Below, one piece after another: positions 32,926 to 42,588 of a stretch of DNA of 64,000 nt. Source of the stretch: Heterobasidion occidentale. Lineage: Eukaryota > Basidiomycota > Agaricomycetes > Russulales > Bondarzewiaceae. The stretch is taken from positions 620,001-684,000 of the forward strand of contig JBCAQO010000009.1 of assembly GCA_039111635.1 (NCBI GenBank). The letters run 5' to 3'. Both the position numbers and the translations under genes were made by a program. Numbering within the stretch: the stretch's first letter is position 1; each line of letters starts with the position of its first letter. The notes below the pieces were generated by a model that was not told the DNA's origin, searched no databases, and saw only the letters and a list, made by a program, of their open reading frames with translations.

Positions 32926-35900
32926 ATGGAATTGCCGCCGGCTTTCAGCGAGTCTTGTGTTTGCGGAAGGTCATTCTCGCTGCCATCGGCGCTCACTTAC
33001 CACAGGCGCACATGTCAGAAAACCAAGAAAAGGTTTTCTGAGGCGCTAGCAAAAGCCAAAGAAGTGTGGGCTGCGAAGAAACGTCGTCGAACGGATGCTG
33101 ATGGATCCAGAGCAGTTTTGGAGACAGCACCGTTGGTCGCGGAGGTCTTGGAGCCAGCATTGTCGATCGCAGAGGTCCCTACACCAGCTGTACAACAGGT
33201 GAGTTTACATCTCAAAGTTTCGCCCTCATCTGTATCTTAAGGTTTTCAGTCTATTCCACAGTCGTCCTCCGCAAATCAAGATGACCCAAACCTTTCTCTG
33301 GCAGAACGCAGGCCTCGTAGAGCAAATACCAGGCTTCCTAAACGTTATCGTGACATGTTGCCTCAGCCCCCGGCAGCTTTACCCGTTCAGTTGCAGTCGC
33401 TATCAGAGCCATCTTCTTCCGCGTCTATAACTCCGATGCAGTCGCCTCCCACCGTAGCCCTCTCTTCCGATCCACCTCAGGTGATTCAAAAGTCTTTGCG
33501 ACAGATCTTGAAGTCTCCCCGAAACATTTTTGGGTTGTTTCGTCAGTATCATGCCACTGACTTTCCAGCACACGATCCCGAACGAGTCGCTGAAAAGCCT
33601 GCTTTGTCAACGCAGGATGACTCGAATGCCCTCCCTGAGTCTTCTTCTGCGCCGTCATTCTATCCTTATCCCAATCGCTCGTCATTTCTTCTCGGTGAAT
33701 GGTACTGGAACGATGGAGTACGAAAATCTCAATCGAGTTTCAAAAATCTCATCGACATCGTCGGCAGTACCGATTTTCGCCCGGAGGACGTCAGAAAAAC
33801 GCCATGGAGCAGTATTGATCGCAAGCTGGCTGGTCAGGATGAGGATAATTGGGAGGACGAACAAGAGGAGGATGGGTGGATACACGACACCGTCAAGATA
33901 TCTATCCCGTTCCACAAGAAATGTCTTCAACCAGGGGCGCAGGATTATGTCGTCACAAGTTTCCATCATCGACGGTTAGTGTCTGTGATTAAGGAAAAGA
34001 TCACCAACCCGACAACCTTTCCCCACTTACATCTCGAGCCATATAAACTGCTATGCCAACCTGGTAGTGCTCCAGAGGCAGTACAAGTCCACGGAGAAGC
34101 CTATACATCAGAGGCTTTTTTGGATGCACACAACGCTCTGCAGGAAAGTCCAGGAGAACCAGGGTGTAGCCTTGAAAGAGTTGTCGCCGCGCTGATGTTT
34201 GCATCAGACGGCACTCATCTTTCGACCTTCGGCGATGCCAAACTGTGGCCTGCCTATCTTGCACTTGGCAATGAATCGAAGTATCGCCGGTGTAAACCAT
34301 CTTGTCGTTCCTTCACTCATATAGCTTACTTCGAAAAGGTAAATCGCTTCCATTCTACAGACGAACGACACTGACGAAACGAAATAGCTCCCGGACGCTT
34401 TCAAGGATTTTGCTGCCGAAAGAATTGGAGGAAAGGGACCCAACAGCGCTTTCATGGCCCATTGTCAGCGCGATATGTTACAGGCCCAATGGAGGCTACT
34501 CCTTGACGACGAATTTCTGCATGCCTATGCGCACGGCATTGTCATTGAGTGTTGTGATGGAGTCAAACGACGGTTCTATCCTCGAATATTCACTTACTCT
34601 GCTGACTATCCTGAAAAGTCTGTTTTTCCCCTTTTTGATATCACGGAGTACCCCATCACTCAATCATGTGTCCCAGGATCATTCTCGCCAGCATACGAAA
34701 TCTCGGTGGTTGTCCTTGCCCACGTTGCCTGATTCCTCTATCCCGGGTGCATAACATCGGTATGCCTCAGGATATGGCACAACGGGTGTCACTGGCTCGC
34801 GTGGATGACCAACACCGTCGGGTTGTTGTGTCGCTTGCTCGGGAAATAATCTATCACAAAAATTTTGCAGTAAACAGTTCTGCCGTAGAAAAGCTGTTGA
34901 AGCCAGAATCTTTGGTCCCAACAACAGTAAGTTTCTCGCTCTATGGCGTGAACATCCAAGTAAGCTAAACATTCATCTAGAATGCATTCTCGGAAAGACT
35001 GGCACCGCTTGGTTTCAACATGTTTGACATGTTTGTTGTCGATCTCTTGCACGAAATTGAGCTTGGCGTGTGGAAGTCATTGTTTATACACCTTCTCCGC
35101 ATCCTCGATTGCGAGGACGAAGGGCTAAAGCACATCTTAGACCGAAGGTATGCAGAGTCTTGTCGTCAACGACCAGGTGGCTCAATCTTCTGTCAGGTAC
35201 CGACAGGTACCTTCGTTCGGTAGAGATGCGATCAAACGTATATCTAGAAATGCTTCCGAATTGAAGAGGATGGCTGCCCGAGACTATGAAGACCTTCTAC
35301 AGGTAGGATCAGTTCTCCTTGACTGGTGTTTTCGTTCTGAGATCTGCTGCAGTGTTCAATCCCCGTCTTCGAAGGACTCCTGCCTGAACCGCACAATCAC
35401 CAGATCTTGCAGCTCTTGTTTGTACTGACTCACTGGCATGGACTGGCAAAACTTCGAATGCACACCGATCACACCCTTTCCCTTTTAGCTACGCTGACCG
35501 CTGTTTTGGGAGAGCGTCTTCGAGAATTTGTCGACAACACATGCTCTGCTTTCAATACTCGGGAGCTCGCAAAAGAGAGCGCTGCTCGACAACGACGCCA
35601 GCAAAATAAAATGGCCAAACTTCCTCGTCCTGCATCTGTGCTCGCAAGCAGTTCAGCGGATACAGCCAGAAAGCCCAAGTCATTCAATTTGGAAACTTAC
35701 AAGATTCACTCTCTTGGTGACTATGTTCGATCTATTATAGCATTTGGGACAACAGATTCATATTCTTCTCAATCGGTCCGTGCCTGTTTTTCTCTGTGTG
35801 CTTCCTGCGAATATTGACACATTCACAGGGTGAACGTGAACATCTTAGACCCAAAGGTAGTTTCTTGCGTACAAGCGGCAAAAATTATACAAAGCAACTC

Positions 35901-37134
35901 ACACAGATCGAACGACGTGAGACTCGCATCCGCCAGCTTTCCTATAAACACGGCAAACAAGAGTCCGTCTCGAAGGATTTGAAACAGCGGTATCATATTG
36001 GCGAAACGGAAAAGTGCCCTGTGGTTCTTCCTCTCTTTTTACAGCGAAATTCAGGAGATCCCGCCATCAAAGTACGTTGATCATTTTCTCATGTGAAACT
36101 ATCAGACACTTATGATCTTCAGGAATTCTTGTCCAAGCTCAGGGCTCATCTTCTTCCGCGCATACAAACTGTGTTACAGGTCGAAGCCGCTACGCTTCCT
36201 GAGTATTTGAGGACTGAAATTCCAGTCCGGGACCCTACAAAGCGGGACGACTGCGATCTCATCTTCTTCAAGCACGACAAGCTCTATTTGCACAAGTTAG
36301 CGCGTTTCAATTACACGACTTACGATGTTCAACGAGGACAGGACAACATTCATCCAGGTCACTCTCGCAGCAATGTCATGGTGTTGGCTAACGTGGATTC
36401 CGATGCAACAAGTCATCATTTTTGGTATGCGCAAGTCCTTGGAATTTACCATGCAAATGTTATCTACACCGGCTCCGGCATGTTGGATTACTGCCCTCGT
36501 CGTATGGACTTCTTGTGGGTCAGATGGTATGAGACCATGCCTGCGACGGACGATGGTTGGGACACTTGCGAATTAGATTGTCTCCGCTTTCCCCCTTTGA
36601 ACAGGGAGGATTCCTTTGGATTTTTAGACCCAGTAGACGTTCTCCGGGAATGTCACATTATCCCAGCGTTCGCAAAAGGTCCTCGGCATGCAGATGGGAT
36701 GGGTCTCTCCCGATGTGCCAAGGACGGACAGGACTGGAAGGCTTACTATGTGAATCGGTGAGTGAACATCGTACTCGGCATATGAAAGCCCGACTCACGG
36801 TCTCGCGTCTAGGTTTGCTGATCGTGATATTCTGATGCGTTATCACTGGGGTATGGGCATTGGGCACATTCATGCCCACGAACGATCAACTCCTGTCATT
36901 CCTTCTGGACGACAAGGGCCCTTGGAATTTCTTGAGGAACCAGAGCCCACGACACGGGTGCCCGATCTTCAGGATACGGATATGGAGGAGAGAGAAGACC
37001 CAGAGCTGGCCTTGGAAGATCGTGAGGCAGAGGGATGGGAGGATGTGTCAGATTCAGAGGAATCCATGGAAGATCCGGAAAGTGTAGATGAGGACACAAC
37101 GATGTTTGATGCCGAGGACATGGTGTTTTCATAA
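32926..37134 (+). mobile_element. Plavaka-type (KDZ superfamily) DNA transposon: near-complete transposase gene
   Basis: Transposase of the Kyakuja-Dileera-Zisupton superfamily, Plavaka branch, common in Agaricomycetes. From ATG 32926 about ten exons read in frame to the stop at 37132-37134, roughly 1,150-1,200 codons, so it may be functional. Seen in order: an N-terminal Cys-rich finger (CVCGRSF then HRRTC); a Pro/Ser-rich linker; the block FASDGTHLSTFGDAK followed by WPAYLALGN, characteristic of Plavaka and holding a conserved Asp; RIFTYSADYPEK; a knuckle GGCPCPRC; then FDMFVVDLLHEIELGVWK; a Gln/Arg-rich helix; WVRWYE; and an acidic C-terminus. The five introns checked are GT-AG with intact frame. 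No frame slip was noticed, in contrast to neighbouring genes. Element ends are not defined; direct repeats follow downstream. Confidence 0.88.
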
Positions 37135-37242
37135 TTCTATTGCACGATTCTTCGATAATCACATCTACGTACATCTCTTAATCAGGGAGGGCTGGGAAAG
37201 TAACACCCCACACCCCTGGCATGATTCTACTGGAATGGGGGC

Positions 37243-37403
37243 CGACGAGGGAGCGGGGAGCAGAGAGGCCCAGGAACGACCTGAGGACGGATGCAGGAGC
37301 CTCTCATCCGAGTGTGAGCGAGTCAGCCGCGCTCCTGGGACTTGCGGAGGGATTCGACGAGGGAGCGGGGAGCAGGGCGGCCGAGGAATGACGTGCGGAC
37401 TGT
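37243..37403 (+). repeat. Two direct repeats of about 48 bp, candidate subterminal repeats of the Plavaka element
   Basis: Copies begin at 37243 and 37355 with the identical core CGACGAGGGAGCGGGGAGCA, and resemble each other for another 25 bp or so. They are GC- and purine-rich, start 109 bp after the transposase stop, and are not seen elsewhere in the window. Subterminal repeats bound by the transposase are a reasonable reading; not proven. Confidence 0.6.
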
Positions 37404-37942
37404 GGCCGCAGCGAGGACGGGCGCGCGTGTCGAGCGTATGCGAGTGACGTGACTACGGCCGCGATGTGACAGGTGCGTTACGACGCGTTTCCTGGTCACG
37501 CGACACATAACGCTTACGAAATATTCATCTAAAACCTCTAATCGCTAGGTCATCAGGAATTCTTCACAGATACGGATGCACTGGCGACATTAGAATCTTT
37601 ATCTGTCAAAATGGGACATTGTTACGAGTCTTCACTGTGTATCGTGCGTTCTGTACAGAGCGTTGCCGTTACTGATTTTTATTTGTACAGTATAAGCCAT
37701 TAGCGTGCGTCGTGACTTACTGATCACTCTGATAGATGTCTTGCAGACCGCGAGCGGTGTGGGATATATCCCTAATTGCATTGTCTGTCGCGAGAAAATC
37801 AAAGAAGCGCGTACAAACGAACACCACCGTTAAACTCTGAACGTGCAAACGTTTGCACGCAACCTGCACTCTGTCAAGAGCTTCCATCAACAAACATCCT
37901 CAACTACTACACCCTCTGAACACGGTCAATCACAGAATCAAC
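37404..37942. other. Flank between the direct repeats and the small gene
   Basis: No gene seen. The first 100 bp remain CpG-rich and then composition falls abruptly to AT-rich at about 37500, which may mark the right-hand end of the transposon. Confidence 0.4.
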
Positions 37943-38503
37943 ATGACACGCTATCATAAGGGAAGGGGGGACAAGGTGAGCACACAGCACGCTGTGTTCT
38001 GCGCTAGCGTCGCTAACGATCACGCTTGTTAGAAACACTCGCTCGAGGTGAGCATCTCTCGTTTTCACTGGACCATGGGAGTGAAACCGCTGGTACTAGG
38101 CGCGTGCTGACGCTGCGGAAAGAGCGTGCATCGGAACCGACAGTCTCGTGGGCGTTTTCGGAACACTATAGCGCGAACGCGGAGGAGAAGTCAAGGGTAG
38201 AGTCACTTGTCCGAGAGTTTCTCCGCCACGCTGGGCCCGAAGCCCTACGCGATGTAGGAGCCGTGTGCATTCGGTGAGTTTGGATTTCACTCGCTGTTTG
38301 ATTCTCTTTCATAGTGCTCTCTCCTTAGGTCCACTATGCATACGTCGGACGATGAAGTAGAACACGTCCAGGTGCGCGTATACGCGAAGGACGGACGGCG
38401 TTTGCGCATCAGGAAAGGGGGAAAGGATCGATGGGCATCCTTGCATATCCCCAACGATCGTGGTCTCTGGGTGCCAATCGTCTTCGTTGAAAAGAACGCC
38501 TAA
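37943..38503 (+). CDS. Small hypothetical protein (about 145 residues), three exons
   Basis: Exon 1 begins at ATG 37943 (MTRYHKGRG), exon 2 starts at about 38032 (ETLARGEHLSFSL) and exon 3 at about 38330, ending KNA at 38501-38503. The last junction (CG|G) is in frame. The first is in frame only if the six-G run at 37965-37970 is one base longer. The middle is helical and charged (EEKSRVESLVREFLRHAG). The C-terminal part alternates in beta-strand fashion (HVQVRVYAKDGRRLRIRKGG). No membrane segment, no known family. Because it lies within 0.6 kb of the transposon's repeats it might be a passenger gene or simply a neighbour. Confidence 0.5.
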
Positions 38504-40001
38504 ATGTCACGTCTTCCCATCCAAGTCGTCCCTACAATCTGATTGTCATTGTACTCTATTTACTTCTTGGTCATGCGCTGTACACTAACTATTTCTTGAT
38601 CATGCGTTGACATATGACAATGCCTGGTAAAAATTCACCTATAATTCATGCTTCTGGTCATGGACTGCAAGATCATGCTCGGTTGTCATTGCTATTTGAA
38701 CATATGACAATGCCTGGTAAGATTTCGACTATAATTCATCTTTCTGGTCATGGATTTCAAGATCACGCTCAGTCGTTATCGCTATTTGAACATATGACAA
38801 TGCCTGGTAAGATTTCGGCTATAATTCATCTTTCTGGTCATGGATTGCAGAATCTATTTCAGTCTTATCTTGCTTCTCTTTTTGTAAATTTCTGGTGAAT
38901 ACTTGATCAGACTATACAAAGGTAGAAAAAGGCTTTCCAAGCCGTGACTATATGTCACCACTTGACCAACTCCGACAGGGAAAATCAGTACCAAGTAATT
39001 TTCCCGATGAAGGGCGTTGGTAATGGTGTGTTGCGCATAGGGAAGCAACTTGTCGCAAGGTACGAAGTTCTCCAACTATGAGAGATTACACTGAGCAGTG
39101 CTGCCACCTACAAACTAATGTATCACACAGGAATATATGTGCACGGCAATGGAAAGAACAATTTCCGAAAGGAACGACTAACGAATTCAATGTTTACTGG
39201 CCAGTCTCTCTCCAGACGAACTCGCGGTATGTTCAAATTGACTTCAAAGACATCAAACTCAATAGAATTCTAAATCTACAGGTATATGACCGTCTCGAGC
39301 AAGAACAGGTATGTAGTACAACCACCACGGACATCACATACTAACACTGTCCACTCTTCCAGAAAACGAATATTGTACAGTCGTGACATGGAATTTGGAG
39401 TACCTGGGTCGAGGTGGCTAGATGGGATTCGATGCAGTGAGATTACTGAGGCAGGTAGTTAGATGGGATTCGAGGAGGTTAGATGGCAGGGATGTGATAA
39501 ATCAATGTGGTTCGATATCGATAGATATGTTCGTGATCTCAATAGACATCGATCTAATGCACGAGATGTGGAGAGATGTCAGTAGATCGTGAATGCTCCG
39601 AAGCCTTTCCAGATCGACTGGAGTCGATGTGGAGAGATTTCGTGACATGAACTTGGTTGAATCACTCGTTGGCATGCAATCAACGGTCTAATTTATGCGC
39701 GGCTAAGTGAGATGAAAGTCGTTCACATTCGATCAAAATGAGACTTTTCTAAGCAGATCTAGCTATATCTACTTGTCCGTTCTCGTTAGCTCTCGTTAGA
39801 TCTGACTACACCGGATTTTCACTGGGGCTCATCGATCGCCAAACTTGAGTATGCTTTACACATAACCCTCAGAATTCAAAATCTTCCGTCGTATACAGAT
39901 CGACATCATGAGAAGTAATAAAATGTATTCTGATGTTAGCTACATGAGGAGCTCGATGTCTACAGATGCGGTCTGAACCATTAGAGAGCCATCATCAGTG
40001 G
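38504..40001. other. AT-rich repeat-bearing region without recognised gene
   Basis: Holds the 90-bp minisatellite, a short open stretch at 39078-39344 (ARQWKEQFPKGTTNEFNVYW) that looks protein-like but has no family I can name, and at 39419-39490 two copies of TAGATGGGATTCGA with a third partial copy. GATGTGGAGAGAT is also duplicated near 39565 and 39620. The composition differs from the gene-rich parts. Confidence 0.5.
38611..38860 (+). repeat. 90-bp minisatellite, nearly three units, open in one frame
   Basis: Units begin at 38611, 38701 and 38791 with CATATGACAATGCCTGGTAA; the third decays after about 60 bp. Spacing is exactly 90 bp. One frame stays open through all units (38614-38898) and would encode a 30-residue repeat (EHMTMPGKIS and IIHLSGHG blocks). 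Confidence 0.9.
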
Positions 40002-40846
40002 TCATCCACGCTTGCGCACGGCTTGCGGAGTCCACGCTTCGGGCTGCCAGTCTGCATCCTGGTCGGCCTTGGCAGTTCCGATCCCTTCGAAGCAGGTCGA
40101 CCAAGTTTTTCGGGATTCGCTTGCTTGCGTCCTCCTTGTGGGTGACTGAAGCATCGTGGGTCTGCTCAGGCTCTAGCGGAGATTCGAAGCACGGGACGAA
40201 TCCACGATCGGAGCATAAGCGGAAGTCTCGGGACGAAGGATGGTCTGGCAGCAATCAGTGCCTGTTCTTCTCGGTCGCGAGCTTCGATCAGAGCTGCTTT
40301 CATGAGAATACGCCGCTGCCGCTATAGATCAGCTTGAAGCTCCTGTGTCCCAATTCAGCCAGGAATAAACCAAGTACTGGAGCTATACGTACGTCCAGGG
40401 GGGAGGACTCCGACGAGTATGCGATAGCCAGGACGTCCATTGCACTGCCATGTCATCTATCAGGTTTGGATGAATCAATGAATCCGATCGAAACGCACCC
40501 GGTAGCCGCCTAGCAACCGCCAACGTAAGACCACATATCCCCTACATTGTATTCGACTCTACGCCTCGTCCGCCTTGGGTCTGGAGGATGGTTCGATTCA
40601 CACAACCCTACTGGCGGGATTATAGATGCGCGCACCATCGGTCGTACTGGGAGCCTCGTAATAGCGGTTTCCTGTGGGACAATTCAGGTGGTTGGTTAAG
40701 AAGCAGACAGAATACTAAACTACCTTCGAGATCTTTCCCTACGAGATAAGACTCAAATCGAGCATCTTCAGGTCACTGGAGCGAGCGATAGAACAGGAAC
40801 TCACAGGTTGCTTCAGCGTCTGCCAGAATCGCCGTAAAATAGACAT
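40002..40846 (-). CDS. NDUFAF2: NDUFAF2/mimitin-family complex I assembly factor, frame-disrupted as read
   Basis: Mitochondrial factor for assembly of respiratory complex I (B17.2-like/NDUFA12 superfamily). Reading leftwards: ATG 40846 MSILRRFWQTLKQP; then FESYLVGKDLEGNRYYEAPS, the family hallmark; then PRRTRRRVEYNVGDMWSYVG; then AVQWTSWLSHTRRSPPPW; then ALIEARDREEQALIA; and the C-terminus DWQPEAWTPQAVRKRG before the stop at 40002-40004. Order and wording match fungal mimitin proteins throughout. As read, the gene is broken: the first splice junction is off by one base, an in-frame TAG sits just before RQRRILMKAALIEA (about 40324), and the Ser/Pro-rich segment before the C-terminus changes frame twice. 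Either a pseudogene or consensus errors; the intact motifs and splice sites favour the latter. Confidence 0.78.
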
Positions 40847-41033
40847 TCGTGGATTCAAGTGCTATGTAAGGCAACGTCTGCCAACGTGCGCTGTAAATGT
40901 CGGATTCGTGGTTAGCTGGTAGGAAGTGCCCAACGCCGCACAGTGATGTCCGATGCCGAGCTATGCCGAGGCTATTTGCCCTACGAATGAAATGCGCCTC
41001 CCATATCCTGTTGCTAATTGAATCTTACACATA

Positions 41034-41118
41034 GACTCCGTAGCTCAGTGGTTAGAGCATGCGATTGCAGCTCAAGTTTAGTATCGCAGGGTCACGTGTT
41101 CGACTCACGTCGGGGTCT
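41034..41118 (+). tRNA. tRNA-Cys: tRNA-Cys (anticodon GCA) with a 12-nt intron
   Basis: Cloverleaf folds by eye: acceptor GACTCCG/CGGGGTC (one G-T pair), D-stem GCTC/GAGC, anticodon stem TGCGA/TCGCA, five-base variable loop, T-stem ACGTG/CACGT with loop TTCGACT. The anticodon loop TTGCAG...A reads GCA, with a 12-nt intron (CTCAAGTTTAGT) at the canonical position after base 37. The discriminator base is T (41118), as expected for tRNA-Cys. A short T-run at 41121-41125 gives a Pol III terminator. The TGGTTA in the D-arm and GTTCGACTC (GTTCGANTC) in the T-arm match the A and B boxes. Confidence 0.93.
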
Positions 41119-41125
41119 GCTTTTT
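41119..41125 (+). terminator. Pol III terminator of tRNA-Cys
   Basis: Five T follow three bases after the tRNA 3' end. A longer T8 run lies about 20 bp further on as a backup. Confidence 0.75.
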
Positions 41126-41332
41126 GCAGACACCCTTGCAGTTTTTTTTTGTTCACCGAAAGGTCTCCCCACTCATGTGGACTGTCAGAGCATGTTTTTC
41201 AGACATCTGACAGCACAAACTTTTGGTGGCGAATGATAACACCAATGCTCGTCGTGTGGCCACGTGACAACTAACTACGTGTAAGTCATTAGCGTTGTCC
41301 AGCTACCACGTCTTTGGTCAACTATAACGTCC

Positions 41333-42346
41333 ATGGGTCCAATCACTCTCTTGCTGCTACCTTTCTTTGTCGTCATTAGCCGTCAATGCTGCCCAATTGA
41401 CTCTACAGTCGCCACGATTCAATGTCGTTGCATCCGATGGCTCACAGCTTCGTTCCGATAGGTGCCAACGTCTGCTGTGCGACGCGCTCAGTTGATCTCA
41501 AAATATCTTTCAGAATTTCTCTCGCGCCAAAATCTGAAGTCTCAGTTGTGCTGAATGCGAGCGACACGCTGAAATTGACATTCCAAGTCGTGGAGAAGGA
41601 CGAAGGCAAGGGTGTGCAGCCTCACCAGACTTTCCTCCGATTCTTCGAACGAGGTCTCCGGCGAGGAAGGTATCCAGCCATTAAAAACGACCTCTATAGG
41701 AAAGCTAAATTCGAACTCGTGCGTTGCCACTATAATTTATCTCATATGCACGATTCCAAACTCTATGGCGCGTTTCGATCGTTCAGAACATGGCCCGTCC
41801 GCCTTCCTCCCTTCCTCCCATTGGTAGTGCACCGCTAAAGGTCTCCCTCATAATCGGCTCTTTCTCCATTCCCTGCCAAGTTCGACCTCTTCGACCTCTC
41901 CGTACCCGCATCTCTCCCTCCGCAGCACCCCCGACGAACCGACATTCCACCCTCTCCCCGCGATCCAGCACACTTTCAATCCCGAACATCAATGCCCCCG
42001 CGCTTCATCTCGGCCGTATTCACAGCTCTCGTGCCGTCTCTTGGATCGTTCTCGTCGGTCTCGTATGTCCTCCGTTGCCCTGCTGCGCGCGCATCACTTA
42101 ACTGTGTTCTATTTTTAACTCAAGTGGTCGGCCGTCCGCCCGCGCGTCCCCGCATCTCTTCTCTGCACACGTTCTTCCTTTCACCGCCCCTCCCTTGGGG
42201 TGTTTGAGGGCCTGCTCTTCTGGTATTGGCTCGAGCTCCGTCTCGGTCAAATTCTCCTGTACGGCACGTTCGCGGCCGTCTTCACCGCGCTCACAGGCAA
42301 GCGTGCTCTCGCGAAGATTGGCGAGCGCAGGTTAGACCGCAAGTAA
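41333..42346 (+). CDS. SWP1: Ribophorin II/Swp1, oligosaccharyltransferase subunit, frame-disrupted as read
   Basis: Subunit of the ER oligosaccharyltransferase complex that N-glycosylates nascent proteins. ATG 41333 opens a signal peptide (MGPITLLLLPFFVVIS). In a shifted frame comes NAAQLTLQSPRFNVVASDGS, then LKLTFQVVEKDEGKGVQPHQ (the diagnostic block), EVSGEEGIQPLKTT, APLKVSLIIGSF, and the membrane part SWIVLVGL, GVFEGLLFWYWLELRLGQIL and TALTGKRALAKIGERR. The stop is at 42344-42346. The pieces occupy all three frames; some changes are explained by introns (for example the junction near 42060-42124) but at least two, at the signal-peptide end and before SWIVL, are not. The gene is essential in yeast, so sequencing indels are the simpler explanation than a pseudogene. 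Confidence 0.78.
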
Positions 42347-42588
42347 TTTGTTGCATCGCATACCATATTTGCCATATTTATATCTTTTCGAGTGCTGCGA
42401 GTCGCGAATTGCTCATGTATCTTTTCGATACCGGGGTATATGACCACTGCCGGTATGGAAGGTATGAAGACGACAACAAATTGGATAATATTATACTGCC
42501 GGAACATCGACGCACGAGTCCTGTAGAGAATGATTGCTGGCTACAAGCGAGGAGATCTTTCAAGGTATAAGGTAAGTGCGCGTCTGGG

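Noticed and set aside
32113..37942. Terminal inverted repeats and target duplication of the Plavaka element
   Set aside because: I compared both flanks by eye and found no convincing inverted pair; ends left undefined rather than guessed.
38611..38860. 90-bp repeats as a CRISPR array
   Set aside because: Units are contiguous without unique spacers, three copies only, and the genome is fungal.
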